From Muribaculaceae bacterium (GTDB lineage: Bacteria > Bacteroidota > Bacteroidia > Bacteroidales > Muribaculaceae): DNA of 64,000 bases. The stretch spans positions 62,001 through 126,000 of the forward strand of contig JAFYYI010000065.1 of assembly GCA_017557665.1 (NCBI GenBank). Reading direction: 5' to 3'. This document shows, piece after piece, positions 8,679 to 17,596 of the stretch. Within the stretch, counting starts at the first letter, position 1; each line of letters begins with the position of its first letter. The notes below the pieces were generated by a model. The model worked only from the letters and a program-made list of their open reading frames with translations, was not told the origin of the DNA and made no database searches. A program made the translations under genes and the position numbers.

Positions 8679-11600
8679 TTACTCGCCTGCCACGGCCAGT
8701 TTCTTGGCCCTGGTAGCCTCCTTGACACCATCGGTCGAGATGGTGGCACGATAGACGTAGATGCCCCGCGGCACGCGTCGTCCGCCCGAGTCGGTGAGGT
8801 CCCAGGTGACGGGCGTCGATGTGTACATGTCGCTACGACCAGCCTGGGTGGTGCTCCACACCATGCGACCCATCAAATCATAAACCTCGATGGTAACACT
8901 CACTACCGCGTCAGGACGATTGTGCTTCACATAGAAGGATGTCTCGACACTGGCAGGATTGGCGGCACAATAGACGTCGGCAATCTGCGGTGCCAGGCCG
9001 TTGATGACGTTGAAGCTGATGGTCTTCTCGCTCACGTTGTTATACACGTCCCACACGCGCAAGCGCAGGGTGTGCAGGCCGGGAGCCAGGTCGCTCAACG
9101 GGTAGCTGATGCTGCCCCTTGTACCTTGCTCGGCAGACAGGGGCGTGTAGTAGCCCACCAGGTCATTGTAGCTGATGGTGCCGTCGAGGGTGAGCGTCAT
9201 GCTGTGGCCGATGCCTGCCGAGGAGAAGTTCACACCGCTTTCGTCGGCAACAGTGGCCAGCAGCAGGGGCGACTCGTTGACGTCAGCGCCGCTGACAAAG
9301 CTCATGTCGTTCAGGCCCATGGTGATGATGTCGGGGCCGATGGTGTCGGCCACCTCGTCGTCCTCGTAGCCGTAGATGTAGAAGTCGCTGTTGGCTCCCT
9401 TAGCCTCAAGGGTGTCGCGGCTGTCATAAGCATAGAGGTTGATCATCGAGGGGCGGTAGTTGTCATACTCGTTGTTCACCTCGCTGGGGATGATGACGCG
9501 CACGTTGAACTGTCCGCCAACGACCGTGTCCATCGTGATGGCCAGGCGGTTGTTGCGGTCGTCATAGGTGAAGGGAGTGCCCCCCATGTCACCGTAGCCA
9601 TGAGTCGAAATCGACTGCTCGGGGCCGAAAAGCGTTGAAATGATGGCGCCGTTGAAACCGCTGGCCAATTCGCCATTACCATCGACTATCTTGCCGCTGA
9701 ATTCCACTTGCTCGCGCGCCTTGAAAACCGGCATGTTGTCGGGATCGACGGGCTTGCCGTTGATGGCCTCGACACGGGCGGTATAGGGTGCCCATGCCAA
9801 GCGCATCGCCGGGTCACCGTAGCAGAAGTAGCGACGGTTATTGTCCATCGTGGTATAGACGTCGTTCTTGCCAAGCCTGAGGATGTCGCCGACGCGACGC
9901 GGCTTGCCTTTCTCATCAGGAGAGAAGATATACTTGGCCATTGACTTGCTCAACACACCGTTGTTGGAGATATAGGCCAGACGCGCGGGGCACAACAGAG
10001 CGATAGCGCCGCCGTTGGCGTTGAGGAAGATGCGCTCGCCCGAGGAAAGGACGGCGTTGTCAAAGCGGGTGTATTCGCACGTGGCGGCATAGAGCACCGG
10101 CAAGTGCTTGTAGAAAAGCTGCGTCTCGACATCGGAACGCATCAGCAGACCCTCACCCGTCCAGTTCTGGGTGCTGGCATGGCCGATGTAGCTCCACCAC
10201 AAGGCGCCCTCGTTCAAGGAGGTGAACATCTTCTTGCGCGCATCGGGATAGGAGCGCGAGCCGCCATCGCTGACGGCATTGAAGGCGTCGATATAGACGC
10301 GATTGAACACGATATCGCTGCCGCCATAGGCACGTGCCACAGCAACATCGGCGGTGTCCTGACTCATGTGGACTCCCTGGTTCTCGTCGTCGGCGACCAT
10401 CAGGGCCTGGTTCTTCCAGGCACCGTAGGAAGGCTTGGTGACATATTTCACGAGTTTATTGACCACGGTGCGCGCCTCGCTGACGTTCTTGACAATCATA
10501 CGCCCGACAGCGATAGCCATCTTGTCGTTGATGTCAATACCCAGGTCATCATCAAGCACGGCGAAGTAGTCGTCAGAGGTAATCGAGTTGCCATCATTGG
10601 CGCTCTCGGGAGTCTGCCATGTGAGCAGGCGCGGATAGTTCAAGGCATTGGCATCGGTGCCCACCAGGCGGTTGTCATAGCTGCCACAGCCCAGGAGCAA
10701 AAGATAGCCCAGTTTGTGACCATCTTCGGAAGTGCCACGGTCGTAGAACATCTTGCACAAGCGGCGATAGGCCATCGCATCCTGGGTGCCACTGGAGAAC
10801 TCGTTAAAGACTTTCTCGTGATCCAGGACAAGGACCCTGAAGCCGTCATACTGCTCATGCAATACGGCGACACGCTTTGCCTGCTCCAAATAGGCACTGG
10901 GAGCAAGGATAATCATGTCGGGAATCAACTCGCCGTGGATGTCCTGGTTGTCCACGTCGCCCAGCAGCTCGGGATGGGGATAGACCGCCGATTCATCAAA
11001 GGCGACAAACTCCTGGCGTCCGTCGGTGACGGGCGAGAAGGTGAGCGTGCCATCCCCTGCGGTAGTGTTCATCTCCATCGGGGCAAAGGGACGGGTAACG
11101 TCCCACACATGGGTTGCCGAGCCACAACCGCTGATGCGGTAACTCATATCGTCATCGGCATTGTGGATGCCGAAGGTCAGCTTGCCGTCCCTGAGGGTCA
11201 ACTGACGAGGATAATTGACGGTGATGTAGTCCAGCCTGGCAAGCGATACCGAACCCGTGCTGGAGTAACTGAGTGAATAATTCAACTCGGTCTGGTCGCC
11301 GAGGGAGAAGGTTTTCACCGAACGGGCGTACTGATAGTGGTCGTGATCGGTGCCACCACTAATCATGTCATTGTTGGTAACGGGTAGCGCTTTGGTGTTA
11401 TAGCTGTGGCTAATGGTGCTTGAGACCTTGCTGGGAGTCAAGGCACCAAAGGCGGTGAGCACATTGACGTCCTTTCCTTCCACCAAGTTATCAATGGTGA
11501 ACTTGAAAGACTGGGTGCGTTGGGACTTGAAATCCTCTCCCAAATAGATACGCCCGGTCTCACCGGGATTGATGATGTCCTGCTCGTGGTAGAGGCGCTC

Positions 11601-12107
11601 GATATAGGTCGTCTCCACGCCATTTACCGGCTCGTTGGTGGCCTTGGCAATCGCCACATCGTTGAAGCGGCTGTCGTTGGTGACAAAATAGCTGCCCGAG
11701 TTGGCATAAGGATGCTGCACCTGCACTTGCTGCATGACGGCGCTGATGCGACGCCAGGTCGTGGGACCCTGGGCGTAGAACAGGATGCGGTCGCCCGTGC
11801 GGACTAACGGCATCTGCGGCAGGTCATCGGCATAGTTGTCACCGCTCATCACCTCGCTCAGCGGCGCGCCACCGTAGCCGAACACGTGAATCTGCGACAA
11901 GTCGCTTCCCAAACCCCACTTGCGGATGTCGTCGGCGGTGATTTGGTAGATACCACTCTCGGTGACGGCAATCTTGACCCACCTGCCGGTGGCGAGCTTA
12001 CTCGTCTCGGCATAGTATTGCTTGTCCAGCGCACGAGCCGTGAAGGCACACGCCATCAACAGCAGGCACACAGTCAGTCGGGCACAATATTTCATCATTC
12101 CTCTCAT
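8679..12107 (-). CDS. porU: Type IX secretion system sortase PorU
   Basis: An 1142-residue PorU homologue, the outer-membrane cysteine protease/sortase that cleaves the CTD signal from T9SS cargo and links it to surface lipopolysaccharide. A signal peptide spans residues 1-27. The N-terminal beta domain contains SKLATGRWVKIAV and GYGGAPLSEVM. The gingipain-like C25 domain (about 395-760) contains H643 in YIGHAS and C677 in AATCEYTRFD, the classic PorU Cys motif. The C-terminus (IEVYDLMGRMVWSTT, VPRGIYVYRATI) is the FlgD/CTD-like beta domain. Size matches known PorU proteins. The intact catalytic pair and canonical Cys context make this the better candidate for the functional sortase of the two copies in the window. 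No porV or other T9SS core gene is next to it here. Confidence 0.92.
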   Translation of the reverse strand: MRGMMKYCARLTVCLLLMACAFTARALDKQYYAETSKLATGRWVKIAVTESGIYQITADDIRKWGLGSDLSQIHVFGYGGAPLSEVMSGDNYADDLPQMPLVRTGDRILFYAQGPTTWRRISAVMQQVQVQHPYANSGSYFVTNDSRFNDVAIAKATNEPVNGVETTYIERLYHEQDIINPGETGRIYLGEDFKSQRTQSFKFTIDNLVEGKDVNVLTAFGALTPSKVSSTISHSYNTKALPVTNNDMISGGTDHDHYQYARSVKTFSLGDQTELNYSLSYSSTGSVSLARLDYITVNYPRQLTLRDGKLTFGIHNADDDMSYRISGCGSATHVWDVTRPFAPMEMNTTAGDGTLTFSPVTDGRQEFVAFDESAVYPHPELLGDVDNQDIHGELIPDMIILAPSAYLEQAKRVAVLHEQYDGFRVLVLDHEKVFNEFSSGTQDAMAYRRLCKMFYDRGTSEDGHKLGYLLLLGCGSYDNRLVGTDANALNYPRLLTWQTPESANDGNSITSDDYFAVLDDDLGIDINDKMAIAVGRMIVKNVSEARTVVNKLVKYVTKPSYGAWKNQALMVADDENQGVHMSQDTADVAVARAYGGSDIVFNRVYIDAFNAVSDGGSRSYPDARKKMFTSLNEGALWWSYIGHASTQNWTGEGLLMRSDVETQLFYKHLPVLYAATCEYTRFDNAVLSSGERIFLNANGGAIALLCPARLAYISNNGVLSKSMAKYIFSPDEKGKPRRVGDILRLGKNDVYTTMDNNRRYFCYGDPAMRLAWAPYTARVEAINGKPVDPDNMPVFKAREQVEFSGKIVDGNGELASGFNGAIISTLFGPEQSISTHGYGDMGGTPFTYDDRNNRLAITMDTVVGGQFNVRVIIPSEVNNEYDNYRPSMINLYAYDSRDTLEAKGANSDFYIYGYEDDEVADTIGPDIITMGLNDMSFVSGADVNESPLLLATVADESGVNFSSAGIGHSMTLTLDGTISYNDLVGYYTPLSAEQGTRGSISYPLSDLAPGLHTLRLRVWDVYNNVSEKTISFNVINGLAPQIADVYCAANPASVETSFYVKHNRPDAVVSVTIEVYDLMGRMVWSTTQAGRSDMYTSTPVTWDLTDSGGRRVPRGIYVYRATISTDGVKEATRAKKLAVAGE

Positions 12108-12238
12108 CGTTGTATCATTATAGTGTCATTGTGCACGCTACACGCGAAACCGCTACGATTTCCGGCAACATACACACGTCTGTTTTTAACCTTATAACGA
12201 TATTTCGGCGTCAATATTGCCTCGCCAAGGCGATTATA

Positions 12239-12868
12239 TCACCATGGGCTGGCAAGCGTGAGGTAATGGCCGTCAACAAAGCGGACCTCCAGGCGGTAAC
12301 GATGCCCTGCGCAAGTGGCGGCAAGCATCATGCCGTCAGGTTCAGGCACGTCGATGACAAAAGGCTCCAAGACGATGCCCTCGGTCCAGTCGAGGGAACT
12401 GTTGCGCTCGGCCTTGATAATGGCCTCCTTGGCCGTCCAAGCGATGATGTGGGCAGCCAGGTCATCGGGGGAAACGAACTGCTGCTCGCTGGCATTGAGG
12501 AACTTACTGCGCACCTTGATGACCTGATGGCGGTCCATCCGCTCGGCATCAAGGCCGACGATGCGGTTCTCATCCAGGGCCACGGCCACCAGCAGCGGCG
12601 TGTGGGTGATGCTGATGTTCATCGCCTCGCCCTCGACCGAAGGGGCGCCTTGCCTGTCGTGGCACAAGGCAACCGGCCGACCAAAGGCACGGCACAGCAA
12701 GAGCAGCTCGGCCGCTTTCTCGCGCTGCCGCTTGGCCGGCAATTCCGTCAAGTCCTCACAGGACAGGCCCGCCTCGCGGCACAAGTTCAGCAACTGTGCC
12801 GCGTCCTCCTCGAGGTGCCATACCAGCACCCGTGCGCCCCCACTATATTTTATCTCCTTAACGAACAT
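12239..12868 (-). CDS. 4'-phosphopantetheinyl transferase superfamily protein (Sfp-like)
   Basis: A 209-residue enzyme expected to move the phosphopantetheine arm of coenzyme A onto a Ser of acyl, peptidyl or aryl carrier proteins. The magnesium-binding signature is present as VGLDAERMDR (D and E of the family GxDxE motif), followed by the second signature WTAKEAIIKA, whose Glu is the catalytic or metal ligand. NISITHTPLLVAVA matches the family SxSHxxxxVAVA strand upstream. Length is between AcpS (about 125) and Sfp (about 225). It starts at 12868, 63 bases beyond the zinc-finger gene's stop. No carrier protein or NRPS/PKS gene is in the window, so its target, possibly the general fatty-acid ACP, is unknown. 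Confidence 0.9.
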   Translation of the reverse strand: MFVKEIKYSGGARVLVWHLEEDAAQLLNLCREAGLSCEDLTELPAKRQREKAAELLLLCRAFGRPVALCHDRQGAPSVEGEAMNISITHTPLLVAVALDENRIVGLDAERMDRHQVIKVRSKFLNASEQQFVSPDDLAAHIIAWTAKEAIIKAERNSSLDWTEGIVLEPFVIDVPEPDGMMLAATCAGHRYRLEVRFVDGHYLTLASPW

Positions 12869-12931
12869 TCTCTACATCATTTTAACGTCGTTAGCAGTTA
12901 AAAACCATTTCAAGTAGACATTGGCCGACGG

Positions 12932-13711
12932 TCACTTCTTGCGGCGTGAGCCGAAGAAGACGCCGAGGAGCAGCAAGCCGATGCCGCCAAGAATCAGGAG
13001 CCAGGTCTTGCTTGAAGAGTCCTTTTTCGCTCCTTCGGAGCCTGGCAGCATTCCGGATCCGCCATCACCTTCTGAGTCTGATGACTCCATCTGGTTCCTG
13101 CGTTTCGCGGCCTCGTCAAAGTAAAGCTTGATGTTGGAAATGAGCTGCTCGCGCTCGCTGCCGGTCCAGGGCAGATACTCCTCTCCCAGGGAGCCCGTCC
13201 CATGGCAGGCGATGCAAAAGCCTGACCCTTGACAGGCGAGGCACAGGTCGGCGGCCGTGGCATCCATGCTCAGATTCTGAACACCGCCGCACACATGGCA
13301 ACGGCCAGTGCCATTGCAAGCCTCGCATTGCTTCATCTGCATCTTGCCCATGAACAGCGTGTGCAGCAGGTTTTCAAGCGCCACGGCATCGGCCGGATCA
13401 AGGTAGGACATGATTTCGGATGCTTCGCTCTGAATCTTGTCATCAGACGAAGAGCCCTTTCTTGACGAAGATCCGCCGGCGTTACCGCTGCCACCACACT
13501 GCGGACAGGAATCATAATGCTTGTCGCCGAAGGGGACCCATTTGTGGCAAATGGGGCATTCCTGCTTCCTGTTGCTCACACCATAGGTAGATACCGAGGC
13601 AAACGTTTTAACCCTTCCTTTACCATGACAACGAGGGCAATCGGCCATCATTGCAAGACCCACGCACATGAACACTGCTAAGCAAACTAATTTTTGGATT
13701 ATCGGTTTCAT
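12932..13711 (-). CDS. Membrane-anchored DnaJ-type zinc-finger protein without a J domain
   Basis: A 259-residue exported protein with a signal peptide (residues 1-23) and a C-terminal membrane anchor (TWLLILGGIGLLLLGVFFG) ended by SRRKK. Between them lie seven CxxC pairs, many in the DnaJ-like CxxCxGxG form: CPRCHGKGR, CPICHKW, CPQCGGSG, CEACNGTG, CHVCGG, CLACQGSG and CIACHGTG. DnaJ zinc fingers bind unfolded protein, so a periplasmic or surface chaperone-like or scaffold role is possible, but there is no J domain to recruit DnaK. The Ser-rich linker GGSSSRKGSSS separates two finger groups. The gene stands alone between the PPTase and SUMF-like genes, behind a structured leader. A shorter analogue is the lipoprotein at 62092-62586. 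Function is unknown. Confidence 0.8.
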   Translation of the reverse strand: MKPIIQKLVCLAVFMCVGLAMMADCPRCHGKGRVKTFASVSTYGVSNRKQECPICHKWVPFGDKHYDSCPQCGGSGNAGGSSSRKGSSSDDKIQSEASEIMSYLDPADAVALENLLHTLFMGKMQMKQCEACNGTGRCHVCGGVQNLSMDATAADLCLACQGSGFCIACHGTGSLGEEYLPWTGSEREQLISNIKLYFDEAAKRRNQMESSDSEGDGGSGMLPGSEGAKKDSSSKTWLLILGGIGLLLLGVFFGSRRKK

Positions 13712-13799
13712 ATCTTTATGATTTTATTGGTTTCATCATTTTATGTGCCTCGGGTGGCTAAAGTAACCCATGGCACCGGGTATTTTTCAAAAAAACATT

Positions 13800-13818
13800 G
13801 AGGTTTCCCGGAAACCTC
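13800..13818 (-). terminator. Terminator-like hairpin inside the leader of the zinc-finger gene
   Basis: GAGGTTTC and GAAACCTC form a perfect 8-bp stem. On the minus strand it is followed by AATG and a run of seven T. It sits downstream of the predicted promoter at 13858-13888 and about 90 bases before the zinc-finger start codon, so it could attenuate that gene or end a short RNA. Confidence 0.6.
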
Positions 13819-13857
13819 GCCTCTCCCTTGGAGGCCATCAGGCCTGCAGGACCGGTG

Positions 13858-13888
13858 CAAAGTTAGTAAATCTCACGCGTTTATCCAA
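13858..13888 (-). promoter_or_regulatory. Promoter for the zinc-finger gene or a short leader RNA
   Basis: On the minus strand, TTG (13886-13888) is followed after 20 bases by TAACTTTG (13858-13865). It lies about 150 bases before the zinc-finger ATG and about 40 bases before a terminator-like hairpin. Confidence 0.55.
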
Positions 13889-13908
13889 CAAGACCGACCA
13901 CAAAGTCA

Positions 13909-13942
13909 TTGGCAGAATCAAGCATGCGCCCGATTCTGCCAA
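13909..13942 (-). terminator. Hairpin downstream of the SUMF-like gene
   Basis: A perfect 11-bp inverted repeat (TTGGCAGAATC with GATTCTGCCAA) with a 12-base loop lies 52 bases after the SUMF-like stop. The following T tract is weak, so termination is likely but not certain. Confidence 0.55.
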
Positions 13943-13993
13943 CAGGTTGTTTTCAATGGTATCTCTTTTTTATTAACCTAGGGGTCCCTTTCA

Positions 13994-14902
13994 TCACTGC
14001 ATGGCCACGCGGAAACCTACGATGCCATAATCGGCCCACCAGGGAGACATGCCCACACGGCGCGTGTTGCGCAGGTAATAGGCCGGCGAGCTGTAGGCGC
14101 CATTCCTGATGACGACTTCGCCGTTGTAGGCACTGGGGCCTGTGGGATCAATCTGGACCAGCGTAGTCCTGGGATACTGCTCCTCATAGTTGTCGGCCAC
14201 CCACTCCATGACATTACCGCTCATGTCATAGATGCCCAACTCATTGGGGCGCTTGGTGGCCACTTCATGAGTGACATTACCACTATTGGAGGAGTACCAT
14301 GCCACATCACCCACGTTATTGCTGCCGCTGTAGGTGTAGCCATTGCTCTTGGTGCCGCCGATGGATGCGAACTCCCACTGGGCCTCGGTGGGCAGGGTGA
14401 AATTGCAGCCAGTCAACTGGCTGAGCTTGTTGGCAAAGGCTTTGGCATTGCTCCACGTCACCTTCTCCACGGGATACTTCGCCCCCACGTGAGCACTGGG
14501 ATTGGTGCCCATCACTGCCTGATAGAGTTCCTGGGTAACCTCGGTCTCGGCGATGTAGTAGGTCGAGAGTTCAACCGCATGGGGATAACCCTCATTGGTG
14601 TCACCGTTGGCACTGCCCATGACAAAGGTGCCGCCTTCGACCTTGATCATATTGAACTCCACACCATTGATGTCGAACGTGAGCTTGGAGTCATCAACGA
14701 CTGCGGGGACGGTGTCTTGGGGTTCAACCGGACTGTCGGGCCACTCGTCGTTCAGCACATAATTGATCAGGATGGCAACATCGGTGACAGTGACAAGGCT
14801 ATCTCCATTCACATCGCCGCGCTTGTAATAATTCTCGGCGCTGACCTGAGTAAAACACATGGCTGAAACAGCAAACAGAACTGTAAAAATAATCTTCTTC
14901 AT
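13994..14902 (-). CDS. Secreted formylglycine-generating-enzyme (SUMF1/FGE-sulfatase) domain protein with N-terminal dockerin
   Basis: A 302-residue exported protein. Residues 1-22 are a signal peptide. Residues about 26-50 form a single dockerin-like Ca loop and helix (RGDVNGDSLVTVTDVAILIN). From about residue 77 to the end is the FGE-sulfatase fold: MIKVEGGTFVMGSANGDTN, a YYIAETEVTQELYQAVMG segment, PVEKVTWSNAKAFANKLSQ, LPTEAQWEFA, and the C-terminal GNVMEWVADN and FRVAM. True FGE enzymes oxidise a sulfatase Cys, but many members of this fold are binding or structural proteins. The copper-binding Cys pair of aerobic FGE was not recognised here, and no sulfatase gene is nearby. The dockerin before the enzymatic fold, rather than at the C-terminus, is unusual compared with the other dockerin proteins in this window. 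Confidence 0.88.
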   Translation of the reverse strand: MKKIIFTVLFAVSAMCFTQVSAENYYKRGDVNGDSLVTVTDVAILINYVLNDEWPDSPVEPQDTVPAVVDDSKLTFDINGVEFNMIKVEGGTFVMGSANGDTNEGYPHAVELSTYYIAETEVTQELYQAVMGTNPSAHVGAKYPVEKVTWSNAKAFANKLSQLTGCNFTLPTEAQWEFASIGGTKSNGYTYSGSNNVGDVAWYSSNSGNVTHEVATKRPNELGIYDMSGNVMEWVADNYEEQYPRTTLVQIDPTGPSAYNGEVVIRNGAYSSPAYYLRNTRRVGMSPWWADYGIVGFRVAMQ

Positions 14903-15009
14903 TTTGTTAAATTTTAGGGTTTATAATATTGTTTTTTACCCTTTATGTCGGCCTTGATAGCCAAGTAACCCAAATCACACTATTTTTTTCAAAAAAAAAT
15001 TGAATGCAC

Positions 15010-15040
15010 AAAAAAAAGAGGCCTGTCTTGGGCCTCTTTG
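15010..15040 (-). terminator. Terminator of the export operon
   Basis: A 9-bp stem (AAAGAGGCC with GGCCTCTTT) is followed on the minus strand by a run of eight T. It lies about 85 bases after the stop codon of the last permease gene. Confidence 0.85.
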
Positions 15041-15123
15041 AAGTCTGATACGATGGGCAACCACCACAACCGATGGTGCCCGTTTATCACAACAATGATT
15101 GTCAGTCGTGATGAAGTGAGGAA

Positions 15124-16380
15124 TCAGCCGACGCCGTTCTTGGCGTACTCGATGCGGGTGAGGACATTGGGGTTGTCCTCGCTGGCGGCAATCCAGGAGC
15201 GATAGCGGCGGCGGTTGACGTAACGTTCCACCAGGTAAGCCAGGATGAACATCACGGGAACCTGCAGCCACAGCATCCAGTATTGATGCTGTACTTGATA
15301 GAGTGTGGCGCCGTTGGTCTGCATGAGGACATAGCCGTTGACCATCCATGTTGCCGGTACACAATCGCCCACCAGCCACCATAGCCTCGACATCAGGTAA
15401 CGCGGCCACGACACACCAGTCAGGAAGACAAAGACCACCGACGAGAAGACGAACAGCAGAAAGACGCTCTCGCGCTCGTTGACAACGGCCGACAAGGTCT
15501 GTCCCATGAACGAGACAGCGATGACAAAGGGTACGGCCAGGCAAATGATGTGCAAGAAGTTGCCGTACTGCGGGAATCCGAACATCAACGGAACATAGTG
15601 CAACACATAGATGACGGGGATGACGAAAATGATTTGGTGGCACATCATCTTCCCGACAATAGTGGCTCCGGGGCTGGCTTCCACGGCCATCGGGTCATGC
15701 CCGCCGTTGCGGCGACGGCGCTCAATGCTGCCGCCATGAAGCATGGCGATACCTAGAATCATACTCTGCTGCAGCACGAGCGGCAGAATGAACAGCAGCA
15801 CAGCGCTGGCGATACCCATGGTGGGATTGCCAACGGGCACTTGACGGTTATTGACAATGCTGCCACTCATGTTGACAACGGGCTCAACGACAGCCGCCAT
15901 CTGCTCGTTGCCCATCGCCTGGGTGACATTACTCAAGGCCGTGAACATCGCCTTGTAACGCATCATCACGCTCATGTCGCAGTAGAGCGACACATGTGCC
16001 TGTTCACCACGGTTGGCACACTGGGCAAAGTCACGGGGAATGTGAAGGATGCCATAACATTCCTTGCGGTGCATGGCTTCCTGGGCTTCCTGCATGTTGG
16101 CGGCATAGCCTGCGATGGCGACCTCTTGGGTGGCATCCATGCGACGGATAAAGTCGCGGCTCAACGCCGAGCGGTTCTCATCGATGACAACGACGCGCTC
16201 GTTTCGCACCACCTCGGGGTTGTAGATGAGCGCATACAATACCGGATAAACGGCATTAAGGACCAGGAAGAAGATGATTACACCCTCGTCACGGAAGACG
16301 AGCAGCAACTCGCGGCCACACACCTTCAACACCTGTATGAACCACAGGAAAAGCCTGCTATGTTTCAGTTTATCGGTCAT
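15124..16380 (-). CDS. ABC-2 type permease, second copy of the export operon
   Basis: A 418-residue inner-membrane protein of the ABC2_membrane_3 (YhhJ/YbhR-like) family. One membrane segment near residues 25-50 precedes a large periplasmic domain (about 55-205: VVVIDENRSALSRDFI, MHRKECYGILHIPRDF). Several membrane helices follow between about 220 and 390 (ASAVLLFILPLVLQQSMILG, FLLFVFSSVVFVFLTG). It starts 4 bases after the upstream permease and closes the tolC-hlyD-permease-permease operon. Relatives form drug or lipid exporters with an ABC ATPase, HlyD and TolC; no ATPase gene is in this operon. The two permeases are distant paralogues and may act as a heterodimer. Substrate is unknown. Confidence 0.88.
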   Translation of the reverse strand: MTDKLKHSRLFLWFIQVLKVCGRELLLVFRDEGVIIFFLVLNAVYPVLYALIYNPEVVRNERVVVIDENRSALSRDFIRRMDATQEVAIAGYAANMQEAQEAMHRKECYGILHIPRDFAQCANRGEQAHVSLYCDMSVMMRYKAMFTALSNVTQAMGNEQMAAVVEPVVNMSGSIVNNRQVPVGNPTMGIASAVLLFILPLVLQQSMILGIAMLHGGSIERRRRNGGHDPMAVEASPGATIVGKMMCHQIIFVIPVIYVLHYVPLMFGFPQYGNFLHIICLAVPFVIAVSFMGQTLSAVVNERESVFLLFVFSSVVFVFLTGVSWPRYLMSRLWWLVGDCVPATWMVNGYVLMQTNGATLYQVQHQYWMLWLQVPVMFILAYLVERYVNRRRYRSWIAASEDNPNVLTRIEYAKNGVG

Positions 16381-16384
16381 ATCA

Positions 16385-17554
16385 TCAAGGCACGTACACG
16401 GGATTCAGGCACTCCTTCTTCAAGCGCCATGACAGCAGCATGGGCAGGATAGTGAAACCAATGAGCGCAGCATAATAAAATCTTGAATAATACAGGTCGA
16501 TGCCGTTCAAGGCCTGATCAACCATAATGAGGAAATAGTACTTGATGGGCATCACATAACCCAAAGCCGTCACCCAGGGATACATCGACTCCTGGGGCAA
16601 AGAGAAGCCCGAGAAGGAGAACGACACCATACCCAATAGGGTGCACAACATGGTGCCGTAACGGAAGTTAGGCGTGAAGCAGTACATCAGCACGGCAAAG
16701 CTCTGGTTAGCGATAACAAGCAGGAACATCGCGCTGAGCATGTGCCACGGGTTACAGTTCAGCGGGAAGTCGAAGCAGCGGTACATCATCCATTGTATGA
16801 ACCACCCCACGGCGGTGAACAATACCGTCTGTGGCACCAGCTTGCCTACCAAGGCCAGGAACATGCTTCCGCCCGAGGTCTTGAGCCATTGCCTGCTCAA
16901 ACCTGATTTCAATTCCAATCCCAGCGAGAACGCTGTTACCAACAGGATGAACAGAGACAGGAAGCACGGCACAAACGTGCTATTCAGGTAGTAGTTATAG
17001 TTTGTGAACGGGTTGCTGATCATGTGAACATGGGTCTGGTAAGGCACAAGAGAAGACTCAATCTTCTCGTTAGGCAGACCCACAGTGCGCAATGCCGTCT
17101 GCACGATGCCGCCGTTCACGAGCAGCGAAATGGTCTTGAAACCCTTGTACTGCATCGACGCGGGGGCATAGTAAGCATAGTTCACATAGTAGCTCACGAC
17201 AGGCTGACGGCCGCCCAGGGCCAATTCCTCCAGGTTGTCAGGAATTAAGAAGAAACCCATTACTTCGCCGCGCTGTACGGCATCGCGAGCCTCGGCAAAA
17301 TTGTTGTAGCGGTGGCTGATGTTCACTTGCTGGAACCCGTTGAGGTTGCGCGAGACGCGCCGTGACAATGCGCTGTTGTCCAGGTCAACAATTCCCACGG
17401 GTACGAGCTGCACGCTGCCGTCCTTGATGAGGTCCATCAGGAACCAGCTGCACAGCAGGGGCATAATGACAATCAACAGGAAATACATAGGGCGCCGCAC
17501 GAGCTGGATGCACCCGCGCTTGAAAGAACGTCCTATATACCGCAGTATCATCAT
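16385..17554 (-). CDS. ABC-2 type permease, first copy of the export operon
   Basis: A 389-residue permease of the same family as its downstream neighbour. The N-terminal membrane segment lies near residues 22-42 (PMYFLLIVIMPLLCSWFLM). A periplasmic domain follows with VGIVDLDNSALSRRVSRNL and QRGEVMGFFLIPDN, matching VVVIDENRSALSRDFI and CYGILHIPRDF of the other copy. Five or six helices follow from about residue 190 to 385. It lies 42 bases after hlyD and 4 bases before the next permease, so translation is probably coupled. The complex would pass substrate to the HlyD adaptor and the TolC pore. The lack of an adjacent nucleotide-binding subunit is the odd point; one may be encoded elsewhere. 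Confidence 0.88.
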   Translation of the reverse strand: MMILRYIGRSFKRGCIQLVRRPMYFLLIVIMPLLCSWFLMDLIKDGSVQLVPVGIVDLDNSALSRRVSRNLNGFQQVNISHRYNNFAEARDAVQRGEVMGFFLIPDNLEELALGGRQPVVSYYVNYAYYAPASMQYKGFKTISLLVNGGIVQTALRTVGLPNEKIESSLVPYQTHVHMISNPFTNYNYYLNSTFVPCFLSLFILLVTAFSLGLELKSGLSRQWLKTSGGSMFLALVGKLVPQTVLFTAVGWFIQWMMYRCFDFPLNCNPWHMLSAMFLLVIANQSFAVLMYCFTPNFRYGTMLCTLLGMVSFSFSGFSLPQESMYPWVTALGYVMPIKYYFLIMVDQALNGIDLYYSRFYYAALIGFTILPMLLSWRLKKECLNPVYVP

Positions 17555-17596
17555 TTAGTCAATTTTCTTTTTTACATGGTCCAGTGGAGCATCCCA

